From Rhodopseudomonas palustris (GTDB lineage Bacteria; Pseudomonadota; Alphaproteobacteria; Rhizobiales; Xanthobacteraceae), in assembly GCF_003591005.1 (NCBI RefSeq), contig NZ_QYYD01000022.1:1-64000 (forward strand): a stretch of 64,000 bases of DNA, given 5' to 3'. The translations under genes and the position numbers were made by a program. Positions 17,295 through 26,796 of the stretch are shown here, piece after piece. Within the stretch, counting starts at the first letter, position 1. Every line of letters begins with the position of its first letter. The notes beneath the pieces are model-generated. The model searched no databases, was not told where the DNA came from, and worked only from the letters and a program-made list of their open reading frames with translations.

Positions 17295-18899
17295 ATGTCC
17301 CTGCACTCCAAGATCGATCCCGGCTCGGCCGATTTCGCGCGCAACAGCGACACCATGCGCGCGCTGGTAGCGGAGCTGAAGGACAAGCTCGCCGCCGTCG
17401 CCGGCGGCGGCGGGGACGCGGCCCGCGCCAAGCACACCGCGCGCGGCAAGCTGCTCGCCCGTGATCGCGTCGACCTGCTGCTCGATCCCGGCACCGCGTT
17501 CCTCGAATTGTCGCCGCTGGCCGCCAACGGCCTGTATGGCGGCGACGTGCACTCGGCCTCGATCGTGACCGGCGTCGGCCGGATCAATGGCCGCGAGTGC
17601 ATGATCGTGGCGAACGACGCCACCGTGAAGGGCGGCACTTACTATCCGCTGACGGTGAAGAAGCATCTGCGGGCGCAGGACATCGCGCGGCAGAACAATC
17701 TGCCGTGCATCTATATGGTCGATTCCGGCGGCGCCTTCCTGCCGCAGCAGGACGAGGTTTTTCCGGACGAGCGGCATTTCGGCCGGATCTTCTTCAATCA
17801 GGCCAACATGTCGGCACAGGGCATTCCGCAGATCGCGGTGGTGATGGGCTCCTGCACCGCGGGCGGAGCATATGTGCCAGCGATGTCGGACGAGAGCATC
17901 ATCGTCCGCAACCAGGGCACCATCTTCCTCGGCGGCCCGCCGCTGGTGAAGGCCGCGACCGGCGAGGTGGTGAGCGCGGAAGAACTCGGCGGCGCTGACG
18001 TGCATTCGCGGCAGTCCGGCGTCACCGATCACTACGCGCAGAACGACGCCCATGCGATCGGCATCGCGCGAAAAATCGTCGGCACGCTGAAGCCGCCGCA
18101 GCGGGCAGCGCTCAACATACGCCCGCCGCGCGAGCCGCTGTATCCGGCTGAGCAGCTCTACGGCATCGTGCCGGCGGAGCAGCGAAAACCGTTCGACGTA
18201 CGCGACATCATCGCGCGTGTGGTCGACGGCTCGGAGTTCGACGAGTTCAAGAAGCTCTACGGGACCACACTGGTTTGCGGCTTCGCCCATATCTGGGGCT
18301 TCCCGGTCGGCATCATCGCCAACAACGGCATCCTGTTCAGCGAGTCTTCGCTGAAGGGCGCGCATTTCATCGAGCTGTGCTGCCAGCGCGGCATTCCGCT
18401 GGTGTTCCTGCAGAACATCACCGGCTTTATGGTCGGCAAGAAATACGAGGCCGGCGGCATCGCCCGCGACGGCGCCAAGCTGGTGACGGCGGTCGCGACC
18501 GCCAACGTGCCGAAATTCACCGTGGTGATCGGCGGCTCCTACGGCGCCGGCAATTACGGCATGTGCGGCCGCGCTTACTCGCCGCGCTTCCTGTGGATGT
18601 GGCCGAACGCGCGGATCTCGGTGATGGGTGGCGAGCAGGCCGCGATGGTGCTGAGCACGCTGCGCCGCGACAACATCGAGGCCAAGGGCGGGGCCTGGAG
18701 CACGGAGGAGGAAGAGGAATTTCGCTCGCCGATCCGCGCGCAGTACGAGACGCAGGGCAGCCCGTACTACGCGACGGCGCGGCTGTGGGACGACGGCGTG
18801 ATCGACCCCGCCGACACCCGGCTGGTGCTCGGGCTCGGGCTGTCCGCGTCGAGCAATGCGCCGATCGAGCCGACCAGGTTCGGCCTGTTCCGGATGTGA
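17295..18899 (+). CDS. mccB: methylcrotonyl-CoA carboxylase beta subunit (carboxyltransferase)
   Basis: This 534-residue biotin-dependent carboxyltransferase contains two crotonase-like halves. Strongly conserved stretches include [44 protein letters not shown] and [20 protein letters not shown], all matching MCC beta rather than propionyl-CoA carboxylase. It carboxylates 3-methylcrotonyl-CoA in leucine breakdown. The ATG at 17295 is chosen over an upstream one at 17238. The alpha subunit follows after 13 bp, then HMG-CoA lyase, so the three genes give consecutive steps. Geranyl-CoA carboxylase is a less likely alternative. Confidence 0.88.
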   Translation: MSLHSKIDPGSADFARNSDTMRALVAELKDKLAAVAGGGGDAARAKHTARGKLLARDRVDLLLDPGTAFLELSPLAANGLYGGDVHSASIVTGVGRINGRECMIVANDATVKGGTYYPLTVKKHLRAQDIARQNNLPCIYMVDSGGAFLPQQDEVFPDERHFGRIFFNQANMSAQGIPQIAVVMGSCTAGGAYVPAMSDESIIVRNQGTIFLGGPPLVKAATGEVVSAEELGGADVHSRQSGVTDHYAQNDAHAIGIARKIVGTLKPPQRAALNIRPPREPLYPAEQLYGIVPAEQRKPFDVRDIIARVVDGSEFDEFKKLYGTTLVCGFAHIWGFPVGIIANNGILFSESSLKGAHFIELCCQRGIPLVFLQNITGFMVGKKYEAGGIARDGAKLVTAVATANVPKFTVVIGGSYGAGNYGMCGRAYSPRFLWMWPNARISVMGGEQAAMVLSTLRRDNIEAKGGAWSTEEEEEFRSPIRAQYETQGSPYYATARLWDDGVIDPADTRLVLGLGLSASSNAPIEPTRFGLFRM

Positions 18900-18912
18900 T
18901 GAGCAGGATCTG

Positions 18913-20928
18913 ATGATGACCAACCCAGCCCTGTATCGTCGCTTCCGCACGCTGCTGATCGCCAACCGCGGCGAGATCGCCTGCCGCGTTATCCGCACCG
19001 CGCGTGCCATGGGGCTGCGGACCGTCGCGGTGTATTCCGAAGCCGATGCCGGTGCGCAGCATGTCAGCGAGGCCGATGAGGCCGTGCTGCTCGGCCCGGC
19101 CAAGGCGGCCGACAGTTACTTGAATATCGCGCGGATCATCGAGGCCGCCAGGCAGACCGGGGCCGAGGCGGTGCATCCCGGCTATGGTTTCCTGTCGGAG
19201 AGCGCCGAGTTCGCGCAGGCCTGCGCCGATGCCGGTTTGGTGTTCGTCGGGCCGACGCCGGACATGATCACCGCGATGGGCTCGAAGTCTGGCTCCAAGG
19301 CGCTGATGGAAAAGGCCGGCGTGCCGCTGGTGCCCGGCTATCACGGCGCGGCGCAGGACGACGCGACGTTGTCTGCAGCCGCCGACAAGATCGGCTTCCC
19401 GGTGCTGGTGAAGGCCTCGGCGGGCGGCGGTGGCCGCGGCATGCGGGTGGTGCGCAAGGCGGAGGAGTTGTCCGACGCGATCGCCAGCGCCAAGCGCGAG
19501 GCCAAGGCGGCGTTCGGCGACGACACGCTGCTGATCGAGAAATACGTCGACAATCCGCGCCACATCGAGGTGCAGATCGTCGGCGACAGTCACGGCAATC
19601 TCGTGTCGCTGTTCGAGCGCGAGTGCACGCTGCAGCGCCGCCACCAGAAGGTGATCGAAGAGGCGCCGTCGCCGACGCTCGACGCAGCCGGGCGCGACAA
19701 GGTGTGCGAAGCGGCGCGGCGGGCGGCCGGCGCGGTCAACTATGTCGGCGCCGGCACCATCGAGTTCGTCTCCGACGGCAAGGACGTGTTTTTCATCGAG
19801 ATGAACACCCGCCTGCAGGTCGAGCATCCGGTCACTGAGCTGATCAGCGGCGTTGACCTCGTCGAATGGCAGCTGCGCGTTGCGTTCGGCGAGGAGCTAC
19901 CGCTTAAGCAAGATCAACTCCGGCTCAACGGCCACGCCATCGAGGCGCGGGTCTATGCCGAGATCCCGGCGAAGAACTTCATGCCGTCGGTCGGCAGGAT
20001 CACGACGTGGCGCACGCCCGCCGAGGTCGATGGCCTGCGCATCGACGCCGGCTATCGCGACGGCGACAGCGTATCGCCGTATTACGACGCGATGCTCGCC
20101 AAGGTGATCGCCTGGGCGCCGACCCGCGCGGCGGCGATCGACCGGCTCGACCGCGGCCTCAACGAGACCGACGTCCGCGGCGTCACCACCAACATTCCGT
20201 TTCTGTCGGCGCTGGTGACGCATCCCGACGTCCGCGCCAACGCGATCGACACTGGCTTCATCGAGCGGCATCTCGCCGAGTTGACCGCGACAGCGGAAAC
20301 GCTCGGAGATCTCGAACTTGCCGCTGCGGTGGCGGCCATCCTGCGCAGCGACGACGAGGCGGCGAAGGCCGAGGCGCCGTCACCATGGCGGTCGTCGGGC
20401 TGGATGCCGGTCGGCCGGCGCAAGCGCAGCTTCCTGCTCCGGCGCGGGCAGGGGCATGACCACACCGACACTCTAGTTCAGCTCAGCTATGGCGGCGGCG
20501 CCTCGACGCTGACCATCGACGGCCGCGGGCTTGCCTTCGCCTGGTCTGCGAACGGCGACGGCATCGATGTGTTGCTGGACGGCGTGCGCTCGCGCGTGGC
20601 CGCGGTGGTCGAGGGACACGAGTTGTATGTCCGCACGAAGAGCGGCCGGTTCGACCTGCACCTGGTCGATCCGTTCGGCGGCGAGAGCGAGGAGGCGGTC
20701 GGCGAGGACAAGATCGTCGCGCCGCTGCCCGGCACGGTGGTGGCGTTGCTCGCCGAGCAGGGCGCGAAGCTCGAGAAGGGCGCGGCGATCCTCACGCTCG
20801 AAGTGATGAAGATGGAGCAGACCCTGCGCGCCCCGTTCGCCGGCACGCTCAAGGCGCTGAAGTGCAAGGTCGGCGATATCGTCGCCGAAGGCGCCGAGCT
20901 CGCGGAGCTCGAGGCCGACGAAGAGTAA
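18913..20928 (+). CDS. mccA: methylcrotonyl-CoA carboxylase alpha subunit (biotin carboxylase and BCCP)
   Basis: The 671-residue subunit carries, in order, a biotin carboxylase N-domain (LLIANRGEIACRVIRTAR), an ATP-grasp domain with a glycine-rich loop (KASAGGGGRGMRVV), the biotin carboxylase C-domain (FIEMNTRLQVEHPVTE), a linker domain and a C-terminal biotinyl domain with the EVMKMEQ biotinylation motif. It carboxylates its own biotin, and MccB then uses the carboxyl group. ATG codons at 18913 and 18916 are equivalent start choices. A palindromic repeat sits between its stop and mvaB. Confidence 0.9.
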   Translation: MMTNPALYRRFRTLLIANRGEIACRVIRTARAMGLRTVAVYSEADAGAQHVSEADEAVLLGPAKAADSYLNIARIIEAARQTGAEAVHPGYGFLSESAEFAQACADAGLVFVGPTPDMITAMGSKSGSKALMEKAGVPLVPGYHGAAQDDATLSAAADKIGFPVLVKASAGGGGRGMRVVRKAEELSDAIASAKREAKAAFGDDTLLIEKYVDNPRHIEVQIVGDSHGNLVSLFERECTLQRRHQKVIEEAPSPTLDAAGRDKVCEAARRAAGAVNYVGAGTIEFVSDGKDVFFIEMNTRLQVEHPVTELISGVDLVEWQLRVAFGEELPLKQDQLRLNGHAIEARVYAEIPAKNFMPSVGRITTWRTPAEVDGLRIDAGYRDGDSVSPYYDAMLAKVIAWAPTRAAAIDRLDRGLNETDVRGVTTNIPFLSALVTHPDVRANAIDTGFIERHLAELTATAETLGDLELAAAVAAILRSDDEAAKAEAPSPWRSSGWMPVGRRKRSFLLRRGQGHDHTDTLVQLSYGGGASTLTIDGRGLAFAWSANGDGIDVLLDGVRSRVAAVVEGHELYVRTKSGRFDLHLVDPFGGESEEAVGEDKIVAPLPGTVVALLAEQGAKLEKGAAILTLEVMKMEQTLRAPFAGTLKALKCKVGDIVAEGAELAELEADEE

Positions 20929-20938
20929 CAACCACAGC

Positions 20939-21028
20939 CGTCATGGCCGGGCTTGTCCCGGCCATCCACGCCTTCGGAGGTCGAGCCGCTGAAAGGCGTG
21001 GATGCCCGGCACAAGGCCGGGCATGACG
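20939..21028. repeat. 90-bp palindromic repeat, copy B
   Basis: Same family as copy A, in the mccA-mvaB gap 11 bp after the mccA stop. In mRNA it would form a long hairpin and could attenuate or process the transcript ahead of mvaB. Confidence 0.88.
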
Positions 21029-21048
21029 AAGTGCTACTTGGAGGGCGC

Positions 21049-21954
21049 ATGACCGACACCATCCGCATTGTCGAAGTCGGCCCGCGCGACGGGCTGCAGA
21101 ACGAGAAGACGCCGGTCAGCGTCGCGGACCGCGTGGCCTTCGTCGAGGCGCTGGTCGCGGCCGGACTACACACCGTGGAGGTCGGCGCGTTCGTGTCGCC
21201 GAAGGCGGTGCCGCAGATGCAGGGCTCCGACGAAGTGCTGCGTGCGGCGCTGAAGCTACCCGGCGAATTCCACGTGCTGGTGCCCAACGAGAAAGGCTAT
21301 GAGGCCGCGCGCGCCGCCGGCGCGCAGGTGATCGCGGTGTTCGCCTCGGCGTCGGAAGGCTTTTCGCGTGCCAACATCAATTGTTCGGTCGCGGAATCGA
21401 TCGAGCGCTTCAAACCTGTGATCGCGCGCGCGCAGGCAGACAACATAAGAGTCCGCGGCTACGTGTCCTGCGTGCTCGGCTGCCCATTCGATGGCGACGT
21501 GCCGGTGCAGGCGGTGGTCGACGTCACCACCACGCTGCGCGACCTCGGCTGCTATGAAGTCTCGCTCGGCGACACCATCGGAATCGGCACGCCGACCAAG
21601 GTGCGCGGACTGCTGCGCGCCTGCGCCGACGCGGTGCCGATGGCGTCGCTGGCGATGCACTTTCACGACACCTACGGCCAGGCGCTCGCCAATCTCTACG
21701 CCGGCCTGGAAGAGGGCGCCCGCGTCATCGACAGCGCCGCCGGCGGCCTCGGCGGCTGCCCCTATGCGCCCGGCGCGACCGGCAACGTCGCGACCGAGGA
21801 CGTGGTTTACATGCTCGAAGGCATGGATGTTTCGACCGGCGTCGACATGGACAAGCTGATCGCGGCGACCAACAGCATCGCGGCACTGCTCGGCCGCCCG
21901 CCGGTGAGTCGCGTCGTCAATGCGCTGAACGCGAAGACGAAGCGAACCGTTTAA
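21049..21954 (+). CDS. mvaB: hydroxymethylglutaryl-CoA lyase
   Basis: This 301-residue TIM-barrel enzyme cleaves HMG-CoA into acetoacetate and acetyl-CoA, the last step of leucine degradation. VEVGPRDGLQNE carries the substrate-binding Arg-Asp, HFHDTYGQ the metal histidines and GGLGGCPYAPGATGN the catalytic cysteine loop. GGAGG is present just before the ATG at 21049. The methylglutaconyl-CoA hydratase and isovaleryl-CoA dehydrogenase of the pathway are not in this cluster. Confidence 0.93.
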   Translation: MTDTIRIVEVGPRDGLQNEKTPVSVADRVAFVEALVAAGLHTVEVGAFVSPKAVPQMQGSDEVLRAALKLPGEFHVLVPNEKGYEAARAAGAQVIAVFASASEGFSRANINCSVAESIERFKPVIARAQADNIRVRGYVSCVLGCPFDGDVPVQAVVDVTTTLRDLGCYEVSLGDTIGIGTPTKVRGLLRACADAVPMASLAMHFHDTYGQALANLYAGLEEGARVIDSAAGGLGGCPYAPGATGNVATEDVVYMLEGMDVSTGVDMDKLIAATNSIAALLGRPPVSRVVNALNAKTKRTV

Positions 21955-21956
21955 GC

Positions 21957-22048
21957 CGTAGGATGGGTTAGCGCCGAAGGCGCGTAACCCATCATTGCGA
22001 CGAGACGTAAATTGGTGGGTTACGCGCTTCGCGCTAACCCACCCTACG
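21957..22048. repeat. GTAGGGTGGGTTAGCG-type palindromic repeat
   Basis: A 92-bp element runs from CGTAGGATGGGTTAGCG to CGCTAACCCACCCTACG, with inverted arms and inner small hairpins (GCGCCGAAGGCGC and CGCGCTTCGCG). It lies between convergent mvaB and the YcaC-like gene, where it can act as a bidirectional terminator. Confidence 0.85.
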
Positions 22049-22072
22049 AATATCGCGCGCCAGCGAGAGTGA

Positions 22073-22723
22073 TTAACCCGCTTTCGGCACTGGCGTGTTC
22101 AGCAACTGCTGCTCCCACAGGAAGGCGATGCCGCTGCCGCCGGAGTGCTGGACGATCACCTCGGTGATCTTTGCGGCCTGCTCCAGCCGCGCCCAGTCGC
22201 GCTGCCATTCGGCTGCGATGGCCAGCCAGGTCATCATGTTGACGCCGGCTTCCAGCATGCGCTGGATCGCAACCTGGTGAGCCTCCACCGAGGTGCCGCC
22301 GGATGCATCGGTGATGACCGTGACGTCCCACCCTTCGCCGATCGCCTGGATCGCCGGCATCGCGACGCAGACTTCGGTCCATAGGCCGGCGATCACCAGC
22401 TGCTTGCGACCGGTCGCCTTGACGGCGTCGACCACCTTCATGTCCTCCCAGGTATTGATGAAAGTGCGATCGATCACCTCTTGGCCGGGGAATACGTCGG
22501 TGATCTGCGGAAATAGCAGCCCGCCGCGCTCGGCGATCACCGATGTCAAGATCGTAGGTACGCCGAAAGCCTTGGCAGCCTTTGCCAAACCCGCAGTGTT
22601 GTTGATCACCATGTGCGGTTCGTGACTGTTCACGTTGGCGAGCTGATAGGGCTGGTGGTCGATCAACACCAGCACGGAATCTTCGGGACGGAGAAGCGAA
22701 TCGAGGCCGTTACGACGGGTCAT
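22073..22723 (-). CDS. isochorismatase-family hydrolase, YcaC-like
   Basis: A 216-residue cysteine hydrolase of the isochorismatase superfamily. The catalytic Asp is in VLVLIDHQPYQ, and the nucleophilic cysteine is in AGLWTEVCVAMPA, matching the YcaC subgroup, whose substrate is unknown. The ATG at 22723 follows AAAGGA at suitable spacing; an in-frame ATG at 22756 adds a leader unlike the family. The gene is divergent from a LysR regulator that probably controls it. Confidence 0.85.
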   Translation of the reverse strand: MTRRNGLDSLLRPEDSVLVLIDHQPYQLANVNSHEPHMVINNTAGLAKAAKAFGVPTILTSVIAERGGLLFPQITDVFPGQEVIDRTFINTWEDMKVVDAVKATGRKQLVIAGLWTEVCVAMPAIQAIGEGWDVTVITDASGGTSVEAHQVAIQRMLEAGVNMMTWLAIAAEWQRDWARLEQAAKITEVIVQHSGGSGIAFLWEQQLLNTPVPKAG

Positions 22724-22871
22724 CAAGCATCCTTTGCTGAAAGTTTGAGCGATCAATCACCGAGACCGGGCGGATGCCTGCGGCCCCGTGTCCGCGGAAA
22801 CTGTCAGCGCGATGTGTGATAGGGTAGCGCTGGTGGGCGCGAAGCTGTGTCGCGCGAAGGGGAACGCCGAA

Positions 22872-23765
22872 TTGGACATTGAGGACTTGGCCACATTCGT
22901 CGAGGTCGCCGACACTGGCAATTTGTCGGCGGCTGCGCGCCGGCTCGGCGTCGCCAAGTCGGTCGTCAGCCGGAGGTTGCTTCGGTTGGAAGCCGAGCTT
23001 GGCGTTCAACTGCTGGCACGGACCACGCGCGGCGCCGCGCTCACCGAGGCCGGGACGACGCTGCGCGATCATGCCGCCCGGGTCGGGGCCGAGATCGATG
23101 CGGCACGTGAAGCGATCTTGCCCAACGGCGATCTACGCGGCCGCTTGCGCGTCTCCGTGCCGCTGTCGTTCGGGCCGACGCACTTTGCGCCTGCGCTGGC
23201 AGAGATGGCGCGGCGCTATCCGCAACTGCACATCCATAGCTTCTACACCGATCGGTTCGTCGATCTGGTCGCCGAAGGCTTTGATTGCGCGATCCGGGTC
23301 GGCTATCTGCCCGACTCCAATCTGATCGCGCGACGCGTCGGTGCGGTCTACGGCAAGCTCGTCGCGAGTCCCGATTACATCAAGACGCGCGGGGCGCCGG
23401 AGACGCTGGACGAACTCGCCGCCCACGAGGCCCTGATGCAGGGCACCGAGCCGTGGCAGTTTATGGACGGCGAGAAGGTCGTCACGGTGCGCCCGCAGGG
23501 ACGCTTCAAGGCCGACAATGGCGCAGTGCTTGCGGTGGCGGCGGCCGCCGGCCTCGGCGTCGCCTGGCTGCCGGATTGCATCACCAACGACTATCTGGAG
23601 TCGGGTGAACTCGTTCCTGTGATGACCAGCCACCCGCCGCCGTCCGCCGGCGCCTATGTGGTCCGCCCACCGGGTCAGCATCCCGAGCGCAAGGTGCGGG
23701 CGCTGATCGACATGCTGGTCGATTACTTCGCAGAGGATCCGAGATTGGCGGAAGCCGAGGGCTGA
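22872..23765 (+). CDS. LysR-family transcriptional regulator
   Basis: The protein has an N-terminal winged HTH (DLATFVEVADTGNLSAAARR, then SVVSRRLLRLEAELGVQLL) and a periplasmic-binding-like effector domain, with the usual length near 300. I prefer the TTG at 22872, preceded by AAGGGGAA at seven bases, because it puts the HTH at the very N-terminus as in the family. The GTG at 22788 and ATG at 22812 are alternatives. It is divergent from the YcaC-like gene across a short gap, the classic LysR arrangement for autoregulation and control of the neighbour. Confidence 0.85.
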   Translation: MDIEDLATFVEVADTGNLSAAARRLGVAKSVVSRRLLRLEAELGVQLLARTTRGAALTEAGTTLRDHAARVGAEIDAAREAILPNGDLRGRLRVSVPLSFGPTHFAPALAEMARRYPQLHIHSFYTDRFVDLVAEGFDCAIRVGYLPDSNLIARRVGAVYGKLVASPDYIKTRGAPETLDELAAHEALMQGTEPWQFMDGEKVVTVRPQGRFKADNGAVLAVAAAAGLGVAWLPDCITNDYLESGELVPVMTSHPPPSAGAYVVRPPGQHPERKVRALIDMLVDYFAEDPRLAEAEG

Positions 23766-23771
23766 TTTATT

Positions 23772-23869
23772 CGTAGGGTGTGCTGAGCGCAGCGAAGAGC
23801 ACGCGGACCAACGTTCGTTGGTCAATGTTCCGCGTGGGCACAGCGCTGCGCGCCTTTGCCCACCGTACG
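23772..23869. repeat. CGTAGGGTGTGCTG-type palindromic repeat
   Basis: A 98-bp imperfect inverted repeat from CGTAGGGTGTGC to GCCCACCGTACG lies between the convergent LysR and dctM genes. It is a second, related family to the element at 21957 and probably serves as a terminator. Confidence 0.75.
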
Positions 23870-23870
23870 A

Positions 23871-25229
23871 TTATCGCGCGCTTTCCGGGCCCATCACCAG
23901 ATCGGGCAGCCAGGTCGAGATGCCGGGGAAGAAGCACAGCAGCAGCACGGCCAGCATCATCAGCAGCACGAAGGGCAGCGTGCCCCAGATCACGTCGCTG
24001 AGCGGGATGTCGGGGGCGACGTTGCGGATGACGAAGATGTTGAGGCCGACGGGTGGATGGATCAGGCCCATCTCCATCACGATGGTCATCACCACGCCGA
24101 ACCAGATGATGTCGAATTCGGCGGCGCGCAGCGGCGGCAGGATGATCGGCGCGGTCATCAGGATGATCGACACCGGCGGCAGGAAGAAGCCGAGCATCAC
24201 CACCAGCAGCAGGATCGCGGCGAGCAGTTCCCAGCGCGGCAGGTTCATCGCCACGATGGCTTCGGCAGCCGATTGCGAGATGTGCAGATAGCTCATCACG
24301 TAGGAGTACAAGAGCGACATGCCGATGATCATCATCAGCATGGTCGACTCGCGCACCGTCGAGGTCATGATCGGGGCGAGGTCGCTCGGCCGCCACACGC
24401 CGTAGATCAGCGCGATCAGCAGGAGCGCCAGCAGGCCGCCGAGGCCGGCGGTTTCGGACGGCGTGGCGTAGCCGCCATACAGCGCGATCATCACGCCGGT
24501 GAGCAGGATGATGAACGGCAGCACCCGCGGCAGCGCGCCGAAGCGCTGCGCCATGGTGAACTTCTCGTCGGTCAGGATCGGCGAAGTGGTGCCGGTCTGC
24601 TCATAGGCGCGCTTCGCCGTGGCGTATTCCTTGCGGAAGCGGATCACCGCATAGATGCCGAACAGCGTCACCAGCAACAGGCCGGGGCCGATGCCGGCGA
24701 GGAACAGCCGGCCGAGCGATTTTTCCGCCGCGACCGCGAACAGGATCATGGTGATCGACGGCGGCAGCAGGATGCCGAGCGTGCCGCCGGCGGCGATGAT
24801 ACCGGCCGCAAAGCCGCCGGAGTAACCGCGCTTGCGCATCTCCGGAATGCCGGCCGAGCCGATCGCCGAACAGGTCGCGGGCGATGAGCCGGCCATCGCC
24901 GCGAACAGCGCGCAGGCGAATACGTTGGCGACGCCGAGGCCGCCGGGCACGCGGTGCAGCCAGGCGTGCAGCGCGGAGTACAGATCCTGGCCTGCGCGCG
25001 ACTTGCCGATCGCCGCACCCTTGAGGATGAACAGCGGGATCGACAGCAGCGTGATCGACGCCATCTCCTCGTAGACGTTCTGCGTCACCGTATCGAGCGA
25101 CGCCGATGGCATGAAGATCGCCATGAACACCAGTGCGACGGCGCCGAGCGCGAACGCGATCGGCATGCCGGAGAACATCGCGAACAAAGTCGCGAGGCCG
25201 TAGCTGATCCCAATGCCAAGCACTGTCAC
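23871..25229 (-). CDS. dctM: TRAP transporter large permease, DctM type
   Basis: The 452-residue membrane protein has about twelve helices and DctM hallmarks such as GMPIAFALGAVALVF, SIPLFILKGAAIGKS, GSSPATCSAIGS and GILLPPSI. It forms the sodium-coupled channel of a tripartite ATP-independent transporter. Its GTG start overlaps the DctQ stop by four bases (GTGA). The substrate is not known from sequence. The gene order dctP, dctQ, dctM is transcribed leftward. Confidence 0.93.
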   Translation of the reverse strand: MTVLGIGISYGLATLFAMFSGMPIAFALGAVALVFMAIFMPSASLDTVTQNVYEEMASITLLSIPLFILKGAAIGKSRAGQDLYSALHAWLHRVPGGLGVANVFACALFAAMAGSSPATCSAIGSAGIPEMRKRGYSGGFAAGIIAAGGTLGILLPPSITMILFAVAAEKSLGRLFLAGIGPGLLLVTLFGIYAVIRFRKEYATAKRAYEQTGTTSPILTDEKFTMAQRFGALPRVLPFIILLTGVMIALYGGYATPSETAGLGGLLALLLIALIYGVWRPSDLAPIMTSTVRESTMLMMIIGMSLLYSYVMSYLHISQSAAEAIVAMNLPRWELLAAILLLVVMLGFFLPPVSIILMTAPIILPPLRAAEFDIIWFGVVMTIVMEMGLIHPPVGLNIFVIRNVAPDIPLSDVIWGTLPFVLLMMLAVLLLCFFPGISTWLPDLVMGPESAR

Positions 25230-25777
25230 GAGCGATTCCAATTCTTGAGAGCCTGGGCGATCTGCAGCGCGATCTGCACGCACAGCAGCGTCATGCCGGC
25301 GGCCATCAGCGCGTAGGGGATGGCGAGCGGCGGCGACCAGATCGAGTTCGAGACCTGACCGTCGACCCAGGCCTCGTGCGTCAGCGTCCAGGACTTCCAG
25401 GCGAAGAACGCGCAGAAGGCGAGGCTGGCGACGTCGACCAGCAGCAGCCGGATGCGGTTGACCAGCGGCGGCAGCAGGCCGGTAAACGCCTCGATGCCGA
25501 TATGGCCGCGCTGGCTCTGCACGAAGGCGGCGGTCAGGAAGGTGGCGCCGACCAGCAGGAAGACCGCGGCCTCGTCCTGCCAGTAGGTGGCACTGTGGAA
25601 CAGGCTGCGCACCGCGACGCTGTAGCTGAGGATGCCGCAGGCGGCGATCAGCGCCAGCGCGGCGGCGAGCAGGATGGCGCGGTTGACCAGCGCCAGTGCG
25701 TGGCCGAGCACGCCGCCCGTTTCGCGATGGGCGGCGCTGGTCGGGTCAGCCTGACCCGCGACGGGACCATGCATCAT
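25226..25777 (-). CDS. dctQ: TRAP transporter small permease, DctQ type
   Basis: The 183-residue protein has four transmembrane helices with the DctQ pattern: YWQDEAAVFLLVGATFLTAA, then QRGHIGIEAF, and a last helix near IPYALMAAGMTLLCVQ. It links the DctP receptor to DctM. The start is set by the ATGA overlap with the dctP stop; the longer open frame to 25870 is a shadow of dctP. Confidence 0.9.
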   Translation of the reverse strand: MMHGPVAGQADPTSAAHRETGGVLGHALALVNRAILLAAALALIAACGILSYSVAVRSLFHSATYWQDEAAVFLLVGATFLTAAFVQSQRGHIGIEAFTGLLPPLVNRIRLLLVDVASLAFCAFFAWKSWTLTHEAWVDGQVSNSIWSPPLAIPYALMAAGMTLLCVQIALQIAQALKNWNRS

Positions 25778-26796
25778 GCGGCGTCGGTGGCCAGCTTGAG
25801 CAGCTTGGCGCAGTTCGCGCTCTTTTTGGCGTAGTCCGGCCAAGCGGTGTCCCGGGCGATCGCGCGCCATTTCTCGACGGTGGCGATGTCCAGCTTTTGC
25901 ACCTTGGCGCCGGCCTTCTCGTAGACCTTGGCGACCTCGATGTCGTCGTCCTGAGCGCCCTTGCGGCCGAACGCTTCGAGCTCGGTGCCGACGGTGAGGA
26001 TGATGTCCTGGTGGTTCTTCGGCAGCTTGTCGAAGATCGCCTTGGACATCATCAGCGGCTCGAGCATGAACCAGTACGACGCGTCGGCGCCGGAGGTGAG
26101 ATGCTTGGCGACCTCTTCGAGCCGGAACGAGATTAGACTGGTGGAGGAGGTGATGCCGGCGTCGCAGGCACCGGTCTGCATCGCCGCATAGATTTCGTTC
26201 GACGGCACCGACAGCACGGCGGCGCCGGCCTGCTGCAGCACCATGTCCATCTCGCGCGAGCCGCCGCGCACCTTCAGCCCCTTGGCGTCTTCCGGTGCGA
26301 GTATCGGCTTGTTACGGCTGGCGACGCCGCCCGCCTGCCACACCCAGCTGATCAGCATGATGCCCTTGTCGGCGAGGAAGTCGGTGAGCGCCTTGCCGAT
26401 CGGCTTGGTCTTCCAGGCCAAACCCTGATCGTAGGTTTCGACCAGGCCCGGCATCAGGCCGATATTCGTCTCCGGCACTTCGCCGCCCGCATAAGGCATC
26501 GGATAAAGCGACAGATCCAGCGCGCCCTTGCGCATCGCCGAGAACTGCGCGTTGGTCTTGATCAGCGAGGAGCCGGGATAGACCTCGCCGACGAGATCGC
26601 CACCGGAGCGTTTGCTGATTTCGGCCGCAAACATCCGGCACAGCCGGTCGCGAAAGTCGCCTTTGTCGATGGTGCCGCCGGGAAACTGGTGCGAGATCTT
26701 CAGCGTCGTGGCGGCGTGTGCGGTGCCGATGCCAAGTCTGAGGATGGCAGGGGCAGCGAGCGCGGAAGCCAGAACGTGGCGACGTGAGATCATCAT
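25774..26796 (-). CDS. dctP: TRAP transporter substrate-binding protein, DctP type
   Basis: The 340-residue periplasmic receptor has a Tat-like signal (SRRHVLASALAAPAIL) and the DctP fold. The region VRGGSREMDMVLQQAGAAVL carries the conserved arginine that often binds a carboxylate group of the ligand. An organic acid substrate is therefore likely but unproven. GGGAG precedes the ATG at 26796. It is the first gene of the dctPQM operon. Confidence 0.92.
   Translation of the reverse strand: MMISRRHVLASALAAPAILRLGIGTAHAATTLKISHQFPGGTIDKGDFRDRLCRMFAAEISKRSGGDLVGEVYPGSSLIKTNAQFSAMRKGALDLSLYPMPYAGGEVPETNIGLMPGLVETYDQGLAWKTKPIGKALTDFLADKGIMLISWVWQAGGVASRNKPILAPEDAKGLKVRGGSREMDMVLQQAGAAVLSVPSNEIYAAMQTGACDAGITSSTSLISFRLEEVAKHLTSGADASYWFMLEPLMMSKAIFDKLPKNHQDIILTVGTELEAFGRKGAQDDDIEVAKVYEKAGAKVQKLDIATVEKWRAIARDTAWPDYAKKSANCAKLLKLATDAA

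Noticed and set aside
16869-19103. Very long open frame (744 codons) on the minus strand opposite mccB/mccA
   Set aside because: GC-rich coding DNA often keeps the opposite strand open. The protein is Arg/His/Ala-rich without domains, and the + strand genes are certain.
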